A stretch of 64,000 bases of DNA, taken from Nitratiruptor sp. SB155-2 (GTDB lineage: Bacteria; Campylobacterota; Campylobacteria; Campylobacterales; Nitratiruptoraceae). This document shows positions 54,889 to 63,969 of this stretch, one piece after another; the first letter of the stretch is position 1; each line of letters starts with the position of its first letter. The notes under the pieces are model-generated. The model saw only the letters and a list, made by a program, of their open reading frames with translations. It made no database searches and was not told where the DNA came from. The stretch is from assembly GCF_000010325.1 (NCBI RefSeq), contig NC_009662.1, positions 186,001 through 250,000 on the forward strand, written 5' to 3'. A program made the position numbers and the translations under genes.

Positions 54889-55449
54889 TTGAAGAAAAAG
54901 ATCCTTTTGGAAAAGGCTGGGGAACATTTTTTAAAACGTCAATACGATGAGTCAAAAAAATTTTTTGAGTCCGTATTGAGAATTGAACCTACTAACAAAG
55001 AGGCAATACTGGGCACTATATTGTGTGATATGATCAATGAGGATGAAGAGGAAGCGATTGCCCTGTTTGATTATTATATAGTATTAAAAGAAGAGGCAGT
55101 TAACAATCCAGAGGATCAAATTTTAGCAATGATACAAGAGTTGGATTATGATCAAGAGGAACTGAGCAAACTTTTCGAATCTGATACATTACCTCAAATG
55201 GAAGGAATTACATATAAGGATTTTCTGTCTATTGTAGAATCAAGAGGAAGTTTCAAAGAGGCTTTCGAAGATATTATGTTTTCTACAAAAGTGATTATTA
55301 CGAAAAAGAGTGATTTTTTCGATTTTATCGATCGACTGATAGAAAACGGTTTTACCGATATTGTGTACAGCTATTTAGAAGACGCAACAAAGCTTTATCC
55401 CACTGATCAGAAATTACAAGAGTTTTTTGAAAGACTGACAAAAGTATGA
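54889..55449 (+). CDS. TPR-like protein of unknown function
   Basis: The protein has 186 residues, starting at TTG 54889 right after the nfu stop, with AAGGAGAG as ribosome site. At least one TPR unit is clear (GEHFLKRQYDESKKFFESVLRI); the rest is helical and acidic. It overlaps murE by ATGA. No family name recognised; the same gene before murE would be expected in related genomes. Confidence 0.72.
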   Translation: MKKKILLEKAGEHFLKRQYDESKKFFESVLRIEPTNKEAILGTILCDMINEDEEEAIALFDYYIVLKEEAVNNPEDQILAMIQELDYDQEELSKLFESDTLPQMEGITYKDFLSIVESRGSFKEAFEDIMFSTKVIITKKSDFFDFIDRLIENGFTDIVYSYLEDATKLYPTDQKLQEFFERLTKV

Positions 55450-56738
55450 TTTGTACATTTGAGAACATAACTGTCACGGATCATTCCAAATCCATTCAGG
55501 ATGCGGACTATTTTTTAATCACACAACAAAATCGGCAATACGTTACAGATATACCAAAGGAAAAAATTATAACTCCCCAGGATTTAATCAATCGGTATCG
55601 GCTGGACACTCTTAAAACCATTGGCGTTACAGGGACAAATGGAAAAACTACAACTGCAGCTGCCATCTATTCCTATCTTAATGATCTTGGATTGAAAGCA
55701 GCATTACAAGGGACCAGGGGATTTTTTATAGAGGATGAGCAACTTGAAAAAAAGTCTTTGACTACCCCTCCAATTTTACAAACACTGTATCATATGTATA
55801 CTGCAAAACAACAGGGAGCGACATATTTTGTCATGGAAGTCAGTTCCCATGCTATTGCACAAAATAGAATCGAAGATCTTCAGTTCGCACTGAAAGTGTT
55901 TACCAATATTTCACAAGATCACTTGGACTATCACAAAACCATGCAAAACTATATTGCTACAAAAAGCAGTTTTTTTATGGATGAAGGGTCAAAACTTATT
56001 AACAAAGATGATAAGCATATCCAATACAATCCAAAGGGTGCAAGAACATACAGCGTTGAAGAGCTTGCTACCTATCAGATCCTGGCCTTTTCAATGCAAA
56101 ACGGGATCAGCGCTGTACTTCGGTTTGGCAATGAGATGATCGATTTTCATGCGCCAATGATCGGTCTATTTAATCTCTATAATGTTACTGCAGCAATAAG
56201 CGCAGTACATATGTTGACAAACTTGCCTCTGCAGCAGATTTGTGAAGTAACAGAACATTTTGCCGGTGTCAAAGGCCGAATGCAGATTCTCAACGAAGAG
56301 CCGTTAATTATTGTCGATTTTGCCCATACTCCAGATGGTATGCAAAAAGTTTTCGAGAGCTTTCCAGGAAAAAAATTGGTAGCAATATTTGGCGCGGGTG
56401 GAGATAGAGACAGAAGTAAACGAGCACTGATGGGGAATGTGGCCAGTAGGTTTTGTACCAAAATATATCTTACTTCTGACAATCCACGAAGTGAAGATCC
56501 AAAACAGATTATCGAAGATATTGCAAAAGGTATAGAAACAGATGTTTTCGTGGAAAAAATCGTTGATAGAAAAGAAGCAGTCGAAAAAGCGTTCCATTCA
56601 TTACAAAAAGATGAAATTCTTTTGATTCTTGGTAAAGGAGATGAAGAGTACATTGAACAAAATGGTACAAAGATACCATATAGCGATGTCGAAGTAGTCA
56701 CAGATATTATAGAAGATTTGAATGAAAGAGGCACTTAA
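55446..56738 (+). CDS. murE: UDP-MurNAc-tripeptide synthetase
   Basis: The protein has 430 residues. The P-loop is TGTNGKTTT, NISQDHLDYH and HTPDGM are Mur ligase motifs, and DNPR (in SDNPRSEDP) marks meso-diaminopimelate as the added residue. The N-terminal UDP-binding domain is shorter than in E. coli (495 residues), as in other Campylobacterota. Cytosolic peptidoglycan precursor synthesis. Confidence 0.94.
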   Translation: MICTFENITVTDHSKSIQDADYFLITQQNRQYVTDIPKEKIITPQDLINRYRLDTLKTIGVTGTNGKTTTAAAIYSYLNDLGLKAALQGTRGFFIEDEQLEKKSLTTPPILQTLYHMYTAKQQGATYFVMEVSSHAIAQNRIEDLQFALKVFTNISQDHLDYHKTMQNYIATKSSFFMDEGSKLINKDDKHIQYNPKGARTYSVEELATYQILAFSMQNGISAVLRFGNEMIDFHAPMIGLFNLYNVTAAISAVHMLTNLPLQQICEVTEHFAGVKGRMQILNEEPLIIVDFAHTPDGMQKVFESFPGKKLVAIFGAGGDRDRSKRALMGNVASRFCTKIYLTSDNPRSEDPKQIIEDIAKGIETDVFVEKIVDRKEAVEKAFHSLQKDEILLILGKGDEEYIEQNGTKIPYSDVEVVTDIIEDLNERGT

Positions 56739-56837
56739 TATCTTCTTTTGTTTATAATAAATGAAAATAATCTAATATTGATTTAATAAATTATTGCTAC
56801 AATTCAGACAAAATTTGTATTATTTAAAGGAGTCACG

Positions 56838-57224
56838 ATGGGAATCCCTCAACCAACATTTTATATCTTTAAGTGTGAGCAGTCCGCACCTCCAGGTTTT
56901 CCAAAACCGAGCTGTGTAAACGCCAATAATCCAGAGAGTCAACAACTGTTTCAATATATGGCACAAAAATTGATGGAAAAAGGTATTATTGCTGCGGTTC
57001 AACCTGTTCGAACGGGTTGCTTAAATAGATGTCAGCTGGGGCCTGTAATGTTGGTCGAGCCTGGTCATTATATGTATGTTGGACTCGATAAGCAAAAAAT
57101 TGATAGAATTATAGAAGAGCATATCATTGGTGGTAATCCTGTTGAAGAGTATCTCATACCGAAAGAGTATTGGGATGAACCTATGAGTATCGCTAATGTT
57201 ATCAAAATGGCAGGCGGAGCGTAA
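56838..57224 (+). CDS. Thioredoxin-like 2Fe-2S ferredoxin
   Basis: The protein has 128 residues. Four cysteines at 13, 26, 61 and 65 match the thioredoxin-like 2Fe-2S pattern (C-x12-C, then [10 protein letters not shown]). Such proteins serve as electron carriers; the partner is unknown. The 99-nt gap before it holds a TACAAT at 56798-56803 as a weak -10 box. AAAGGAG is the ribosome site. Confidence 0.85.
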   Translation: MGIPQPTFYIFKCEQSAPPGFPKPSCVNANNPESQQLFQYMAQKLMEKGIIAAVQPVRTGCLNRCQLGPVMLVEPGHYMYVGLDKQKIDRIIEEHIIGGNPVEEYLIPKEYWDEPMSIANVIKMAGGA

Positions 57225-57226
57225 GA

Positions 57227-57592
57227 ATGCAAATAGAGATGCTCTATAGCAAAATTCATCGAGCTACTGTAACGGATGCCGACTTGAACTATGTCGGCTC
57301 CATTACAATCGATGAAGAGCTCATGGAAGCTGCAAAGCTTCGTGTAGGGCAAAAAGTGGAGATACTCAATATCAACAATGGTGAACGTTTTCAAACCTAT
57401 GTTATCAAAGGGGAGCGCGGAAAGCGAGATATCTGTCTCAATGGAGCTGCTGCAAGAAAAGCGCATCCTGGAGACAAAATTATCATAGTAGCCTATGCTC
57501 TTTTTGATGAGAGTGAATTGGAAAATTATGAGCCAACAGTCGTTTTAGTAAACGACGAGAATGATATAGAAGAGATTATCTCTTATATGTAA
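57227..57592 (+). CDS. panD: Aspartate 1-decarboxylase proenzyme
   Basis: The protein has 121 residues. The self-cleavage pair Gly24-Ser25 (NYVGSITID) is at the same position as in E. coli when counting from the ATG at 57227, which supports this start. It makes beta-alanine for pantothenate via a pyruvoyl group. 2 nt after the ferredoxin gene. Confidence 0.94.
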   Translation: MQIEMLYSKIHRATVTDADLNYVGSITIDEELMEAAKLRVGQKVEILNINNGERFQTYVIKGERGKRDICLNGAAARKAHPGDKIIIVAYALFDESELENYEPTVVLVNDENDIEEIISYM

Positions 57593-57603
57593 AAGAGGAA
57601 AGT

Positions 57604-57915
57604 ATGTTTGACAAAATGAATCTTGGTGATCTTGGAAAAGTTTTCGAGGAGATCCAGGAAAGAGCGAAGAAACTCCAAGAAGAGCAAGAGAGTAAAAGTT
57701 TTATTGCTAAAAGTGGCGGTGGACTTATCAAAGTAACGGCGAATGGTAAAGGAGAAATTATCGATATCGAAATTGACGATTCCCTCCTTGAAGATAAAGA
57801 TTCATTGCAGATCTTATTGATTAGTGCTATTAATGATGTTTTGAAAATGGTGGAAGAGGATAAGCAAAGAAGTGCTTTATCCATGATGACTCCAGATATT
57901 TTCGGACAAAAATAG
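57604..57915 (+). CDS. YbaB/EbfC nucleoid-associated protein
   Basis: The protein has 103 residues with the YbaB pattern: helical N-terminus, SGGGLIKVTANGKGEIIDIEIDDSLL, then a helical C-terminus. It binds DNA as a dimer. It is usually beside dnaX/recR, so the place between panD and ispA is different but plausible here. Confidence 0.87.
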   Translation: MFDKMNLGDLGKVFEEIQERAKKLQEEQESKSFIAKSGGGLIKVTANGKGEIIDIEIDDSLLEDKDSLQILLISAINDVLKMVEEDKQRSALSMMTPDIFGQK

Positions 57916-58788
57916 ATGCAGCTACTGCAACTTTTTGAAGATCATCTCCAAAAAAATCTGCCGCATGTACAATCCTTTCATCCTTTTTATACAGATGCTC
58001 TTGGCTATATGCTGCAAGCTGGAGGAAAACGATTTCGCCCTCTGCTTCTTTTGAGTATCGTCCAGGCAAAAAATCCTTTGCTTATTCCATCTGCTTTAGA
58101 TGTTGCTATGGCCATAGAGATTTTCCATACCTATTCGCTCATTCACGATGACCTTCCTGTAATGGACGATGCAGATCTAAGACGCGGCAAAGAGACTCTT
58201 CATAAAAAATATGATGAATTAACTGCTGTTCTCGTTGGTGATGCGCTCAATACATACGCTTTCTATTGCATTGCTAAAAGTGCATTGAGTAGCGATACGA
58301 GGGCAAAACTTACAGAGATTTTGGCACAAAACGGTGGCATTGAGGGTATGGTGCATGGACAAATTCTCGATTGCTATTTTGAAAATCAAAAATTATCTCT
58401 TGAACAATTGCAGCAGCTTCATATCAATAAAACAGCCAAATTGATTGCCGCGTCACTGCAAATGGGTGCTGTGATTGTGGATCTACCCTTCATAGAGCAG
58501 AACCGTCTGTACAATTTCGGTATCGATCTGGGTCTTTTGTTTCAAATCCAAGATGATATTATAGACAAAGTCGCTACATCAGAAGAAGCGGGAAAAACGA
58601 CGCAAAATGATGAAGATAAAAACTCTTTTGTGAATCTTCTTGGATTAAAGAAAGCAAACGAAGAGGCAGATCAATTAGCAAAAAGACTTCATGATGAAAT
58701 TGAACAATTCGACCAAGATATTTCTCAGACTCTACAATCCATTCTTGGAACGTATCTTTTTCGACACAAAAACTTTAACAAAGGATAG
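57916..58788 (+). CDS. ispA: Polyprenyl (farnesyl/geranyl) diphosphate synthase
   Basis: The protein has 290 residues. The first Asp-rich motif is DDLPVMDD (78-85) and the second DDIID (near 207). Short-chain trans-prenyltransferase type, making C10-C15 (perhaps C20) diphosphates for quinones and undecaprenyl lipids. The ATG directly follows the YbaB stop. Confidence 0.88.
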   Translation: MQLLQLFEDHLQKNLPHVQSFHPFYTDALGYMLQAGGKRFRPLLLLSIVQAKNPLLIPSALDVAMAIEIFHTYSLIHDDLPVMDDADLRRGKETLHKKYDELTAVLVGDALNTYAFYCIAKSALSSDTRAKLTEILAQNGGIEGMVHGQILDCYFENQKLSLEQLQQLHINKTAKLIAASLQMGAVIVDLPFIEQNRLYNFGIDLGLLFQIQDDIIDKVATSEEAGKTTQNDEDKNSFVNLLGLKKANEEADQLAKRLHDEIEQFDQDISQTLQSILGTYLFRHKNFNKG

Positions 58789-58791
58789 TTG

Positions 58792-60732
58792 ATGAATGAA
58801 GCGATGATGCAAAAAATGGCAAATACCATCCGGTTTTTGGCTCTTGATATGATACAAAAAGCCAATAGTGGCCATCCAGGTGCTCCATTGGGTCTTGCTG
58901 ATATTGCTGTAGTACTTTCACGCCATCTCAAACACAATCCTAAAAATCCAAAATGGCTCAATCGAGATCGACTTGTTTTTAGTGGAGGACATGCCACAGG
59001 TCTAATCTACTCTCTTTTATATTTGTGGGGATATGATATCAGTTTGGAAGATCTTAAAGAGTTTCGCCAATTTGGAAGCAAAACACCGGGTCACCCTGAA
59101 TATGGACACACACCCGGAGTAGAAATCACTACAGGTCCTTTGGGGCAAGGTGTTGCCAATGCAGTGGGAATGGCGATGGCCAGCAAATATCTTGGCAATC
59201 TTCTCAATTCAAAAACCACAAAAATCATCGATCATAAAGTCTATTGTATGTGCGGTGACGGAGACCTGGAAGAGGGTATTAGTTATGAAGCGTGTGCATT
59301 GGCGGGCCGCTTTGAGCTTGATAATCTGATAATGATTTATGACAGCAACCATATTACTATCGAAGGCGATACCGCGATAGCATGGAATGAAGATGTATTG
59401 GAGCGTTTTCGGGCACAAAATTGGGATGTAATCGAAATCGATGGGCATAATTATAATGAGATCGACGCTGCCCTTACATGGGCAAAAAATAGAAAAAAAC
59501 CGGTTTTGATCAAAGCAAATACGATCATTGCAAAAGGCAGTTGCCACTATGAAGGGGATCCTCACTCGCATGGTGCACCACTTGGAGAAGAGGATATTCG
59601 ATGTGCAAAGAAGAAAGCAGGCTTTCCAGAAGATAAAGCGTTTTATGTACCAGAAGATGTATTGGTTCGATTTCGATGTGCCGTTGAAGAGGGGGATTTG
59701 GCTGAGCGAGAGTGGAAAAAACTCATTTTCGAGTCCCCGTATAAGGAACAGGTAGATTTGCTTGAAAGATTGCAAAACCCTGATTTTGATGTGATAGAAT
59801 GGCCAGAGTTTGAACCGGGGAGCAAAGTGGCTACGCGAGACAGTAATGGCAAGATTTTAAACGCAATAGCAAAAGCCTTACCTGGTTTTGTAGGAGGAAG
59901 TGCCGACCTCGCTCCATCAAATAAAACCTACTTGCAAGGTATGGGGGATTTCCCAAATGGAAAAAATTTCCATTTCGGTATTCGTGAGCATGCTATGGGA
60001 GCCATTACAAATGGTATGGCAACTTACGGCTGTTTGGTTCCATTCAATGCAACATTTTTTGTATTCAGTGACTATCAAAAAGCGGCAGTTCGGATTGCAG
60101 CACTCAGTAGCCTCAAAAACTATTTTATCTGGACGCACGATAGTATCGGTGTTGGCGAAGATGGACCGACACACCAGCCAATCGAGCAACTAACTACGTT
60201 TAGAGCACTCCCGAATTTTTATACATTCAGACCGGCAGATGCAACAGAAAATATAGAGTGCTGGAAAGTAGCATTGAAGCTAGAGAAACCAAGTGGATTT
60301 GTTTTGAGCAGGCAAAAACTTGAAGTATTAAAACCGAAAAGAGATTTTGGTGATCCAAGTAGGGGTGCTTACATCATCAAAAAACGGGAAAATGCTACTG
60401 TAACCCTTTTGGCCAGTGGAAGTGAAGTGATGCTGGCACTTAAAGCCGGATGCCATTTGGAAGAAAAAGGGATCAATGCCAACGTGGTGAGTATGCCTTG
60501 TATGGAGCTCTTCTTGGAACAAGATCCAGAATATCAAAAAGAGGTACTTAATCCATCAACGAAAGTCTTGGCAGTTGAAGCAGCTGCTGGAATTGAACTC
60601 TACCGCTTCGCGGATGCAATGATCAGCATGGAAAACAGATTTGGCGCCAGTGGTCCTGGAGATGTACTTTTTAAAGAGTATGGCTTTACGATAGCTAACA
60701 TTATCCAAAAAGTAGAAGAACTACTTTCATGA
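58792..60732 (+). CDS. tkt: Transketolase
   Basis: The protein has 646 residues from the ATG at 58792 (an in-frame TTG lies at 58789; AAAGGA suits the ATG). NSGHPGAPLGLADIA, the thiamine diphosphate motif CGDGDLEEG and the pyrimidine-domain DSIGVGEDGPTHQP are intact. Transfers two-carbon units in the pentose phosphate pathway; in autotrophic relatives it mainly serves pentose supply since CO2 is fixed by the reverse TCA cycle. Confidence 0.96.
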   Translation: MNEAMMQKMANTIRFLALDMIQKANSGHPGAPLGLADIAVVLSRHLKHNPKNPKWLNRDRLVFSGGHATGLIYSLLYLWGYDISLEDLKEFRQFGSKTPGHPEYGHTPGVEITTGPLGQGVANAVGMAMASKYLGNLLNSKTTKIIDHKVYCMCGDGDLEEGISYEACALAGRFELDNLIMIYDSNHITIEGDTAIAWNEDVLERFRAQNWDVIEIDGHNYNEIDAALTWAKNRKKPVLIKANTIIAKGSCHYEGDPHSHGAPLGEEDIRCAKKKAGFPEDKAFYVPEDVLVRFRCAVEEGDLAEREWKKLIFESPYKEQVDLLERLQNPDFDVIEWPEFEPGSKVATRDSNGKILNAIAKALPGFVGGSADLAPSNKTYLQGMGDFPNGKNFHFGIREHAMGAITNGMATYGCLVPFNATFFVFSDYQKAAVRIAALSSLKNYFIWTHDSIGVGEDGPTHQPIEQLTTFRALPNFYTFRPADATENIECWKVALKLEKPSGFVLSRQKLEVLKPKRDFGDPSRGAYIIKKRENATVTLLASGSEVMLALKAGCHLEEKGINANVVSMPCMELFLEQDPEYQKEVLNPSTKVLAVEAAAGIELYRFADAMISMENRFGASGPGDVLFKEYGFTIANIIQKVEELLS

Positions 60733-60735
60733 TAG

Positions 60736-60758
60736 GTTTGGGAGGAGTTCTCCCAAAC
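60736..60758 (+). terminator. Hairpin after tkt
   Basis: GTTTGGGAG-GAGTT-CTCCCAAAC is a 9-bp perfect stem with a 5-nt loop, 3 nt after the tkt stop. No T-run follows, so it may be a weak terminator or a stabilising 3' end. Confidence 0.6.
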
Positions 60759-60773
60759 AAATGAAAAATTCAT

Positions 60774-61891
60774 TCGTATCACTCTGCATAAGTTCATTCA
60801 GATCTGGCACTCTCCAAAGAGGAGAGAGGAGTGCAAATCAGATACACATTTCCAGGGCTCAAAGGGTATAAAAGATTAAAGCAAATCTATTACAATAGCC
60901 TCATGATAAGTGAAGAGGCAAAAAGAAGAAAAAAGATACTGGAGTTTTGGCAAAAATATGGATTGGAAGCTACAATAGAGGCTTTTGGAGTAAGCAGAAG
61001 AACGCTTTATCGCTGGAAAAAGAGTTTCAATGATGCAAATGGAGATATCAAAGCCTTAAACCCAAAATCACGTAAACCAAAAAAAGTAAGAGAGTCAAAA
61101 GTACCACTAGAAGTTATAAAAGAGATAAAACGATTAAGAGAAAAATATCCCAACATCGGTAAAGCAAAACTCTACCATCTACTGAAACCCTTTTGTGAAG
61201 CAAAAGGAGTGAAAACTCCTTCAGAATCAACAATAGGAAGAATTATCGCAAAAGCACCAGATACAATGAGACTCGTTCCCTATCGCATCGATACAAAAGG
61301 AAAAGTTCAACCAAAAAAGAGAGTTCAAAAAAGTCGCAAACCCAAAAACCTTAAAACTAAACCATTTGAACTCTGGGCAGTAGATACCATCCAAATAGTC
61401 TCAAACGGTATAAAACGATATATCCTTACCATGATAGACCCACTCACACGTATTGCATTCGCAGTGGCAATTCCATCCAAAAGAGCAAAACATACTGCAT
61501 ACGCCTTGGAAGCTCTCATCGATGGAATAACATCTATCAAACATAAACGTAAACTCGCAATTCTTTCTGATAATGGCAGTGAGTTCAAAAAAGAGTTTGA
61601 CGCTCTGCTTGAACAAAAAGGTCTCACACATTATTGGACATATCCTAAAAGTCCTAAAATGAATGCACACAATGAGAGATTTAACAGAACCATCCAAGAA
61701 CAGTTTATTCAATACTATGAAGATGTACTCTTTACAGACTTACAAAAATTCAATAAAAAATTAGCAAAATGGCTTATCGATTACAATACCAAAATACCAC
61801 ACCATTCACTTAATCTCAAATCTCCGGTACAATTCCTCCCTGAAAATCATTATGAGTGCCATATGTATTGGACTTATACACACTCTTGACA
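60774..61891 (+). mobile_element. Insertion sequence, IS481-like DDE type, approximate ends
   Basis: Right end fixed at 61891 because homology to the remnant at 12733-12953 stops at TTGACA there; the end read inward is TGTCAAGAGTG, a usual TG..CA type terminus. The left end is only approximate (about 60774): an imperfect inverted repeat shares ATAAGT and TGGCACTC at nearly equal spacing with the right end. A target duplication could not be established. It lies between the tkt hairpin and a tRNA cluster. Confidence 0.75.
60831..61889 (+). CDS. Transposase with DDE catalytic domain
   Basis: The protein has 352 residues from the GTG at 60831; an ATG at 60903 (24 residues shorter) is also possible and begins at the helix-turn-helix domain. 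HTH (about 40-65: LEATIEAFGVSRRTLYRWKKS), then the retroviral-integrase core with D185 (WAVDT), D247 (LSDNGSEF) and E282 (NERFNRT), 34 residues between D and E. All catalytic residues intact, so it may be active. The stop TGA lies inside the TTGACA terminus of the element. Confidence 0.92.
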   Translation: MQIRYTFPGLKGYKRLKQIYYNSLMISEEAKRRKKILEFWQKYGLEATIEAFGVSRRTLYRWKKSFNDANGDIKALNPKSRKPKKVRESKVPLEVIKEIKRLREKYPNIGKAKLYHLLKPFCEAKGVKTPSESTIGRIIAKAPDTMRLVPYRIDTKGKVQPKKRVQKSRKPKNLKTKPFELWAVDTIQIVSNGIKRYILTMIDPLTRIAFAVAIPSKRAKHTAYALEALIDGITSIKHKRKLAILSDNGSEFKKEFDALLEQKGLTHYWTYPKSPKMNAHNERFNRTIQEQFIQYYEDVLFTDLQKFNKKLAKWLIDYNTKIPHHSLNLKSPVQFLPENHYECHMYWTYTHS

Positions 61892-61914
61892 TTCAAAAAT
61901 TTTTTGCTTATAAT
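61886..61914 (+). promoter_or_regulatory. Consensus promoter of second tRNA cluster, -35 from IS end
   Basis: TTGACA (61886-61891), 17 nt, TATAAT (61909-61914), 19 nt before tRNA-Thr. The -35 box is the last six bases of the insertion sequence. Same geometry as at 12948-12976 with an unrelated spacer. Confidence 0.86.
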
Positions 61915-61933
61915 TTCACCCACATTCATCGAT

Positions 61934-62010
61934 GCCGGTGTAGCTCAGTTGGCTAGAGCAGCTGATTTGTAATCAGCAGGTCGGGGGTTCGAGTCCCTTC
62001 ACCGGCTCCA
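61934..62010 (+). tRNA. tRNA-Thr (anticodon TGT)
   Basis: Acceptor GCCGGTG/CACCGGC, anticodon stem GCTGA/TCAGC with loop TTTGTAA, discriminator T, CCA encoded. First of four tRNAs before tuf. Confidence 0.97.
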
Positions 62011-62041
62011 TGAATATCAGCGTTTGACCAGTGAAAGACTT

Positions 62042-62127
62042 GGTGGGATACCCAAGCGGCCAACGGGGGCAGACTGTAAATCTGCTGGCTTTCGCCTTCG
62101 GAGGTTCGAATCCTCCTCCCACCACCA
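62042..62127 (+). tRNA. tRNA-Tyr (anticodon GTA)
   Basis: Class II tRNA, 86 nt, acceptor GGTGGGA/TCCCACC, anticodon stem CAGA/TCTG with loop CTGTAAA, long variable arm (CTGGCTTTCGCCTTCG region), CCA encoded. Confidence 0.96.
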
Positions 62128-62132
62128 GTCAT

Positions 62133-62209
62133 GCGGGAGTAGCTCAGTTGGCTAGAGCATCAGCCTTCCAAGCTGAGGGTCGCGGGTTCGAGTCCCGTCT
62201 CCCGCTCCA
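62133..62209 (+). tRNA. tRNA-Gly (anticodon TCC)
   Basis: Acceptor GCGGGAG/CTCCCGC, anticodon stem CAGC/GCTG with loop CTTCCAA, discriminator T, CCA encoded. 5 nt after tRNA-Tyr. Confidence 0.97.
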
Positions 62210-62296
62210 TGATACTGGGAGCTGAACTAACAGTGCTTCGATCTTCATTGCTTAGTTTATGCTTCCAATAATCATTTTCAAAAATTCACTGGTGAC

Positions 62297-62371
<75 letters not shown>

Positions 62372-62395
62372 TTCACTGATAGGTTTATTTATAAT

Positions 62396-62423
62396 TTGTT
62401 TTTAGGCTTATTTTTAGTATAAT
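62396..62423 (+). promoter_or_regulatory. Possible tuf promoter
   Basis: TATAAT at 62418-62423 with a weak TTGTTT 16 nt upstream, 35 nt before the tuf start. Read-through from the tRNA promoter is also possible. Confidence 0.5.
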
Positions 62424-62458
62424 ACGCCCGTTAATTTAATCTCAAATGGAGGAAAGAT

Positions 62459-63658
62459 ATGGCAAAAGAAAAGTTTGTCAAAACCAAGCCGCATGTGAAC
62501 ATCGGTACTATCGGTCACGTTGACCACGGTAAAACAACTCTTACTGCTGCAATCACTGCAGTACTTGCAGAAAAAGGGTATGCAGAAAAAAGAGATTATG
62601 ATCAAATCGATAATGCACCTGAAGAGAGAGAAAGAGGGATTACTATCGCTACTTCTCACGTAGAGTATGAAACTGACAAGAGACACTACGCACACGTTGA
62701 CTGTCCAGGGCACGCCGACTACGTTAAAAACATGATTACCGGTGCTGCTCAGATGGACGGAGCGATTCTTGTTGTTTCTGCCGCAGACGGTCCTATGCCT
62801 CAAACAAGAGAGCACATCCTTCTTGCACGACAGGTTGGTGTTCCTTATATCGTTGTTTTTCTAAACAAAGAAGATATGGTTGATGATCCAGAACTTCTTG
62901 AACTTGTTGAAATGGAAGTTCGAGAACTTTTGAATGAATACGATTTTCCAGGAGATGATGTTCCTGTAATTGCTGGTTCTGCACTAAAAGCTTTGGAAGA
63001 AGCTAAAGAGGGCAAACTCGGTGAATGGAGCGAAAAAATTCTTAAGCTTATGGAAGCGGTTGATGAATATATTCCAACTCCTGAAAGAGACATCGATAAG
63101 CCATTCTTGATGCCAATTGAAGACGTATTCTCTATCTCTGGTCGAGGTACTGTTGTTACTGGTAGAATCGAAAGAGGTGTTGTAAAAGTTGGAGATGAAA
63201 TTGAAATCGTAGGACTTCGACCAACTCAAAAAACGACTGTTACTGGCGTTGAAATGTTTAGAAAAGAGCTAGATCAAGGTGAAGCTGGTGACAACGTTGG
63301 TGTACTTCTTCGAGGTACTAAAAAAGAAGAGGTTGAAAGAGGTCAAGTTCTTGCTCAACCAGGAACTATCACTCCTCATACAAAATTTGAAGCAGAAATT
63401 TACGTATTGACAAAAGAGGAAGGTGGACGACACACTCCTTTCTTTAGCGGATATCGACCACAGTTCTATGTACGAACGACTGACGTTACTGGAACTATTA
63501 CACTTCCAGAAGGCGTTGAGATGGTTATGCCTGGAGATAACGTTAAAATCAATGCAGAACTTATCGCACCTATCGCTCTTGAAGAGGGAACACGATTCGC
63601 TATCCGAGAGGGTGGTAGAACTGTTGGTGCTGGTGTAGTAAGTAAAATCATCGAATAA
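62459..63658 (+). CDS. tuf: Elongation factor Tu
   Basis: The protein has 399 residues. GTPase motifs: [17 protein letters not shown] and NKED (the NKxD base motif with Glu), then the two barrel domains. It brings aminoacyl-tRNA to the ribosome. All 21 arginines use only CGA (10) or AGA (11), by my count. Strong AATGGAGGAAAG site upstream. Confidence 0.98.
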   Translation: MAKEKFVKTKPHVNIGTIGHVDHGKTTLTAAITAVLAEKGYAEKRDYDQIDNAPEERERGITIATSHVEYETDKRHYAHVDCPGHADYVKNMITGAAQMDGAILVVSAADGPMPQTREHILLARQVGVPYIVVFLNKEDMVDDPELLELVEMEVRELLNEYDFPGDDVPVIAGSALKALEEAKEGKLGEWSEKILKLMEAVDEYIPTPERDIDKPFLMPIEDVFSISGRGTVVTGRIERGVVKVGDEIEIVGLRPTQKTTVTGVEMFRKELDQGEAGDNVGVLLRGTKKEEVERGQVLAQPGTITPHTKFEAEIYVLTKEEGGRHTPFFSGYRPQFYVRTTDVTGTITLPEGVEMVMPGDNVKINAELIAPIALEEGTRFAIREGGRTVGAGVVSKIIE

Positions 63659-63661
63659 TTT

Positions 63662-63679
63662 TTGGGGCTTTGCCCCCAA
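63662..63679 (+). promoter_or_regulatory. GC-rich hairpin between tuf and rpmG
   Basis: GGGGC-TTT-GCCCC stem directly after tuf, flanked by TT and CAA. No T-run; rpmG begins 15 nt later, so it may attenuate or mark an mRNA 3' end rather than stop transcription fully. Confidence 0.5.
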
Positions 63680-63694
63680 TGAAAGAGGCACAAC

Positions 63695-63847
63695 ATGAGA
63701 GACATTGTACATTTAGCTTGTGAAGAGTGTGGAAGAAGAAACTATCACACGACAAAGAATAAAAAAACGCATCCAGAAAAATTTGAAATTAGAAAATATT
63801 GTAAATTCTGCAAAAAACACACAAAACATAAAGAAGCGAAACTGTAA
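63695..63847 (+). CDS. rpmG: Ribosomal protein L33 (bL33), zinc form
   Basis: The protein has 50 residues, read directly from the ATG at 63695 to TAA at 63845-63847. Zinc ligands: CEEC (C9, C12) and CKFC (C36, C39). It sits between tuf and tRNA-Trp/secE, the classical arrangement. Confidence 0.96.
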   Translation: MRDIVHLACEECGRRNYHTTKNKKTHPEKFEIRKYCKFCKKHTKHKEAKL

Positions 63848-63872
63848 AAGAAGTGAGTTGCCTCACTTCTTT
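63847..63872 (+). terminator. Hairpin between rpmG and tRNA-Trp
   Basis: AAAGAAGTGAG-TTGC-CTCACTTCTTT is an 11-bp perfect stem with a 4-nt loop, starting at the rpmG stop. It ends in TTT, weak for a terminator; it may instead guide processing of the tRNA 5' end 6 nt later. Confidence 0.65.
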
Positions 63873-63877
63873 CATAT

Positions 63878-63953
63878 AGGGCAGTAGCTCAGTTGGTAGA
63901 GCAACGGTCTCCAAAACCGTTGGCCGGGGGTTCGAGTCCCTCCTGCCCTGCCA
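63878..63953 (+). tRNA. tRNA-Trp (anticodon CCA)
   Basis: Acceptor AGGGCAG/CTGCCCT, anticodon stem ACGGT/ACCGT with loop CTCCAAA, discriminator G, CCA encoded. Upstream of secE as in most bacteria. Confidence 0.97.
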
Positions 63954-63969
63954 TTACGAAGGAAATCGA

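Noticed and set aside
60721..60830. Exact left terminal repeat TGTCAAG of the insertion sequence
   Set aside because: Only a partial match (ATAAGT and TGGCACTC) was found; no TGTCAA occurs, so the left boundary is reported as approximate.
62031..62225. Plus-strand 64-codon frame
   Set aside because: It runs through tRNA-Tyr and tRNA-Gly.
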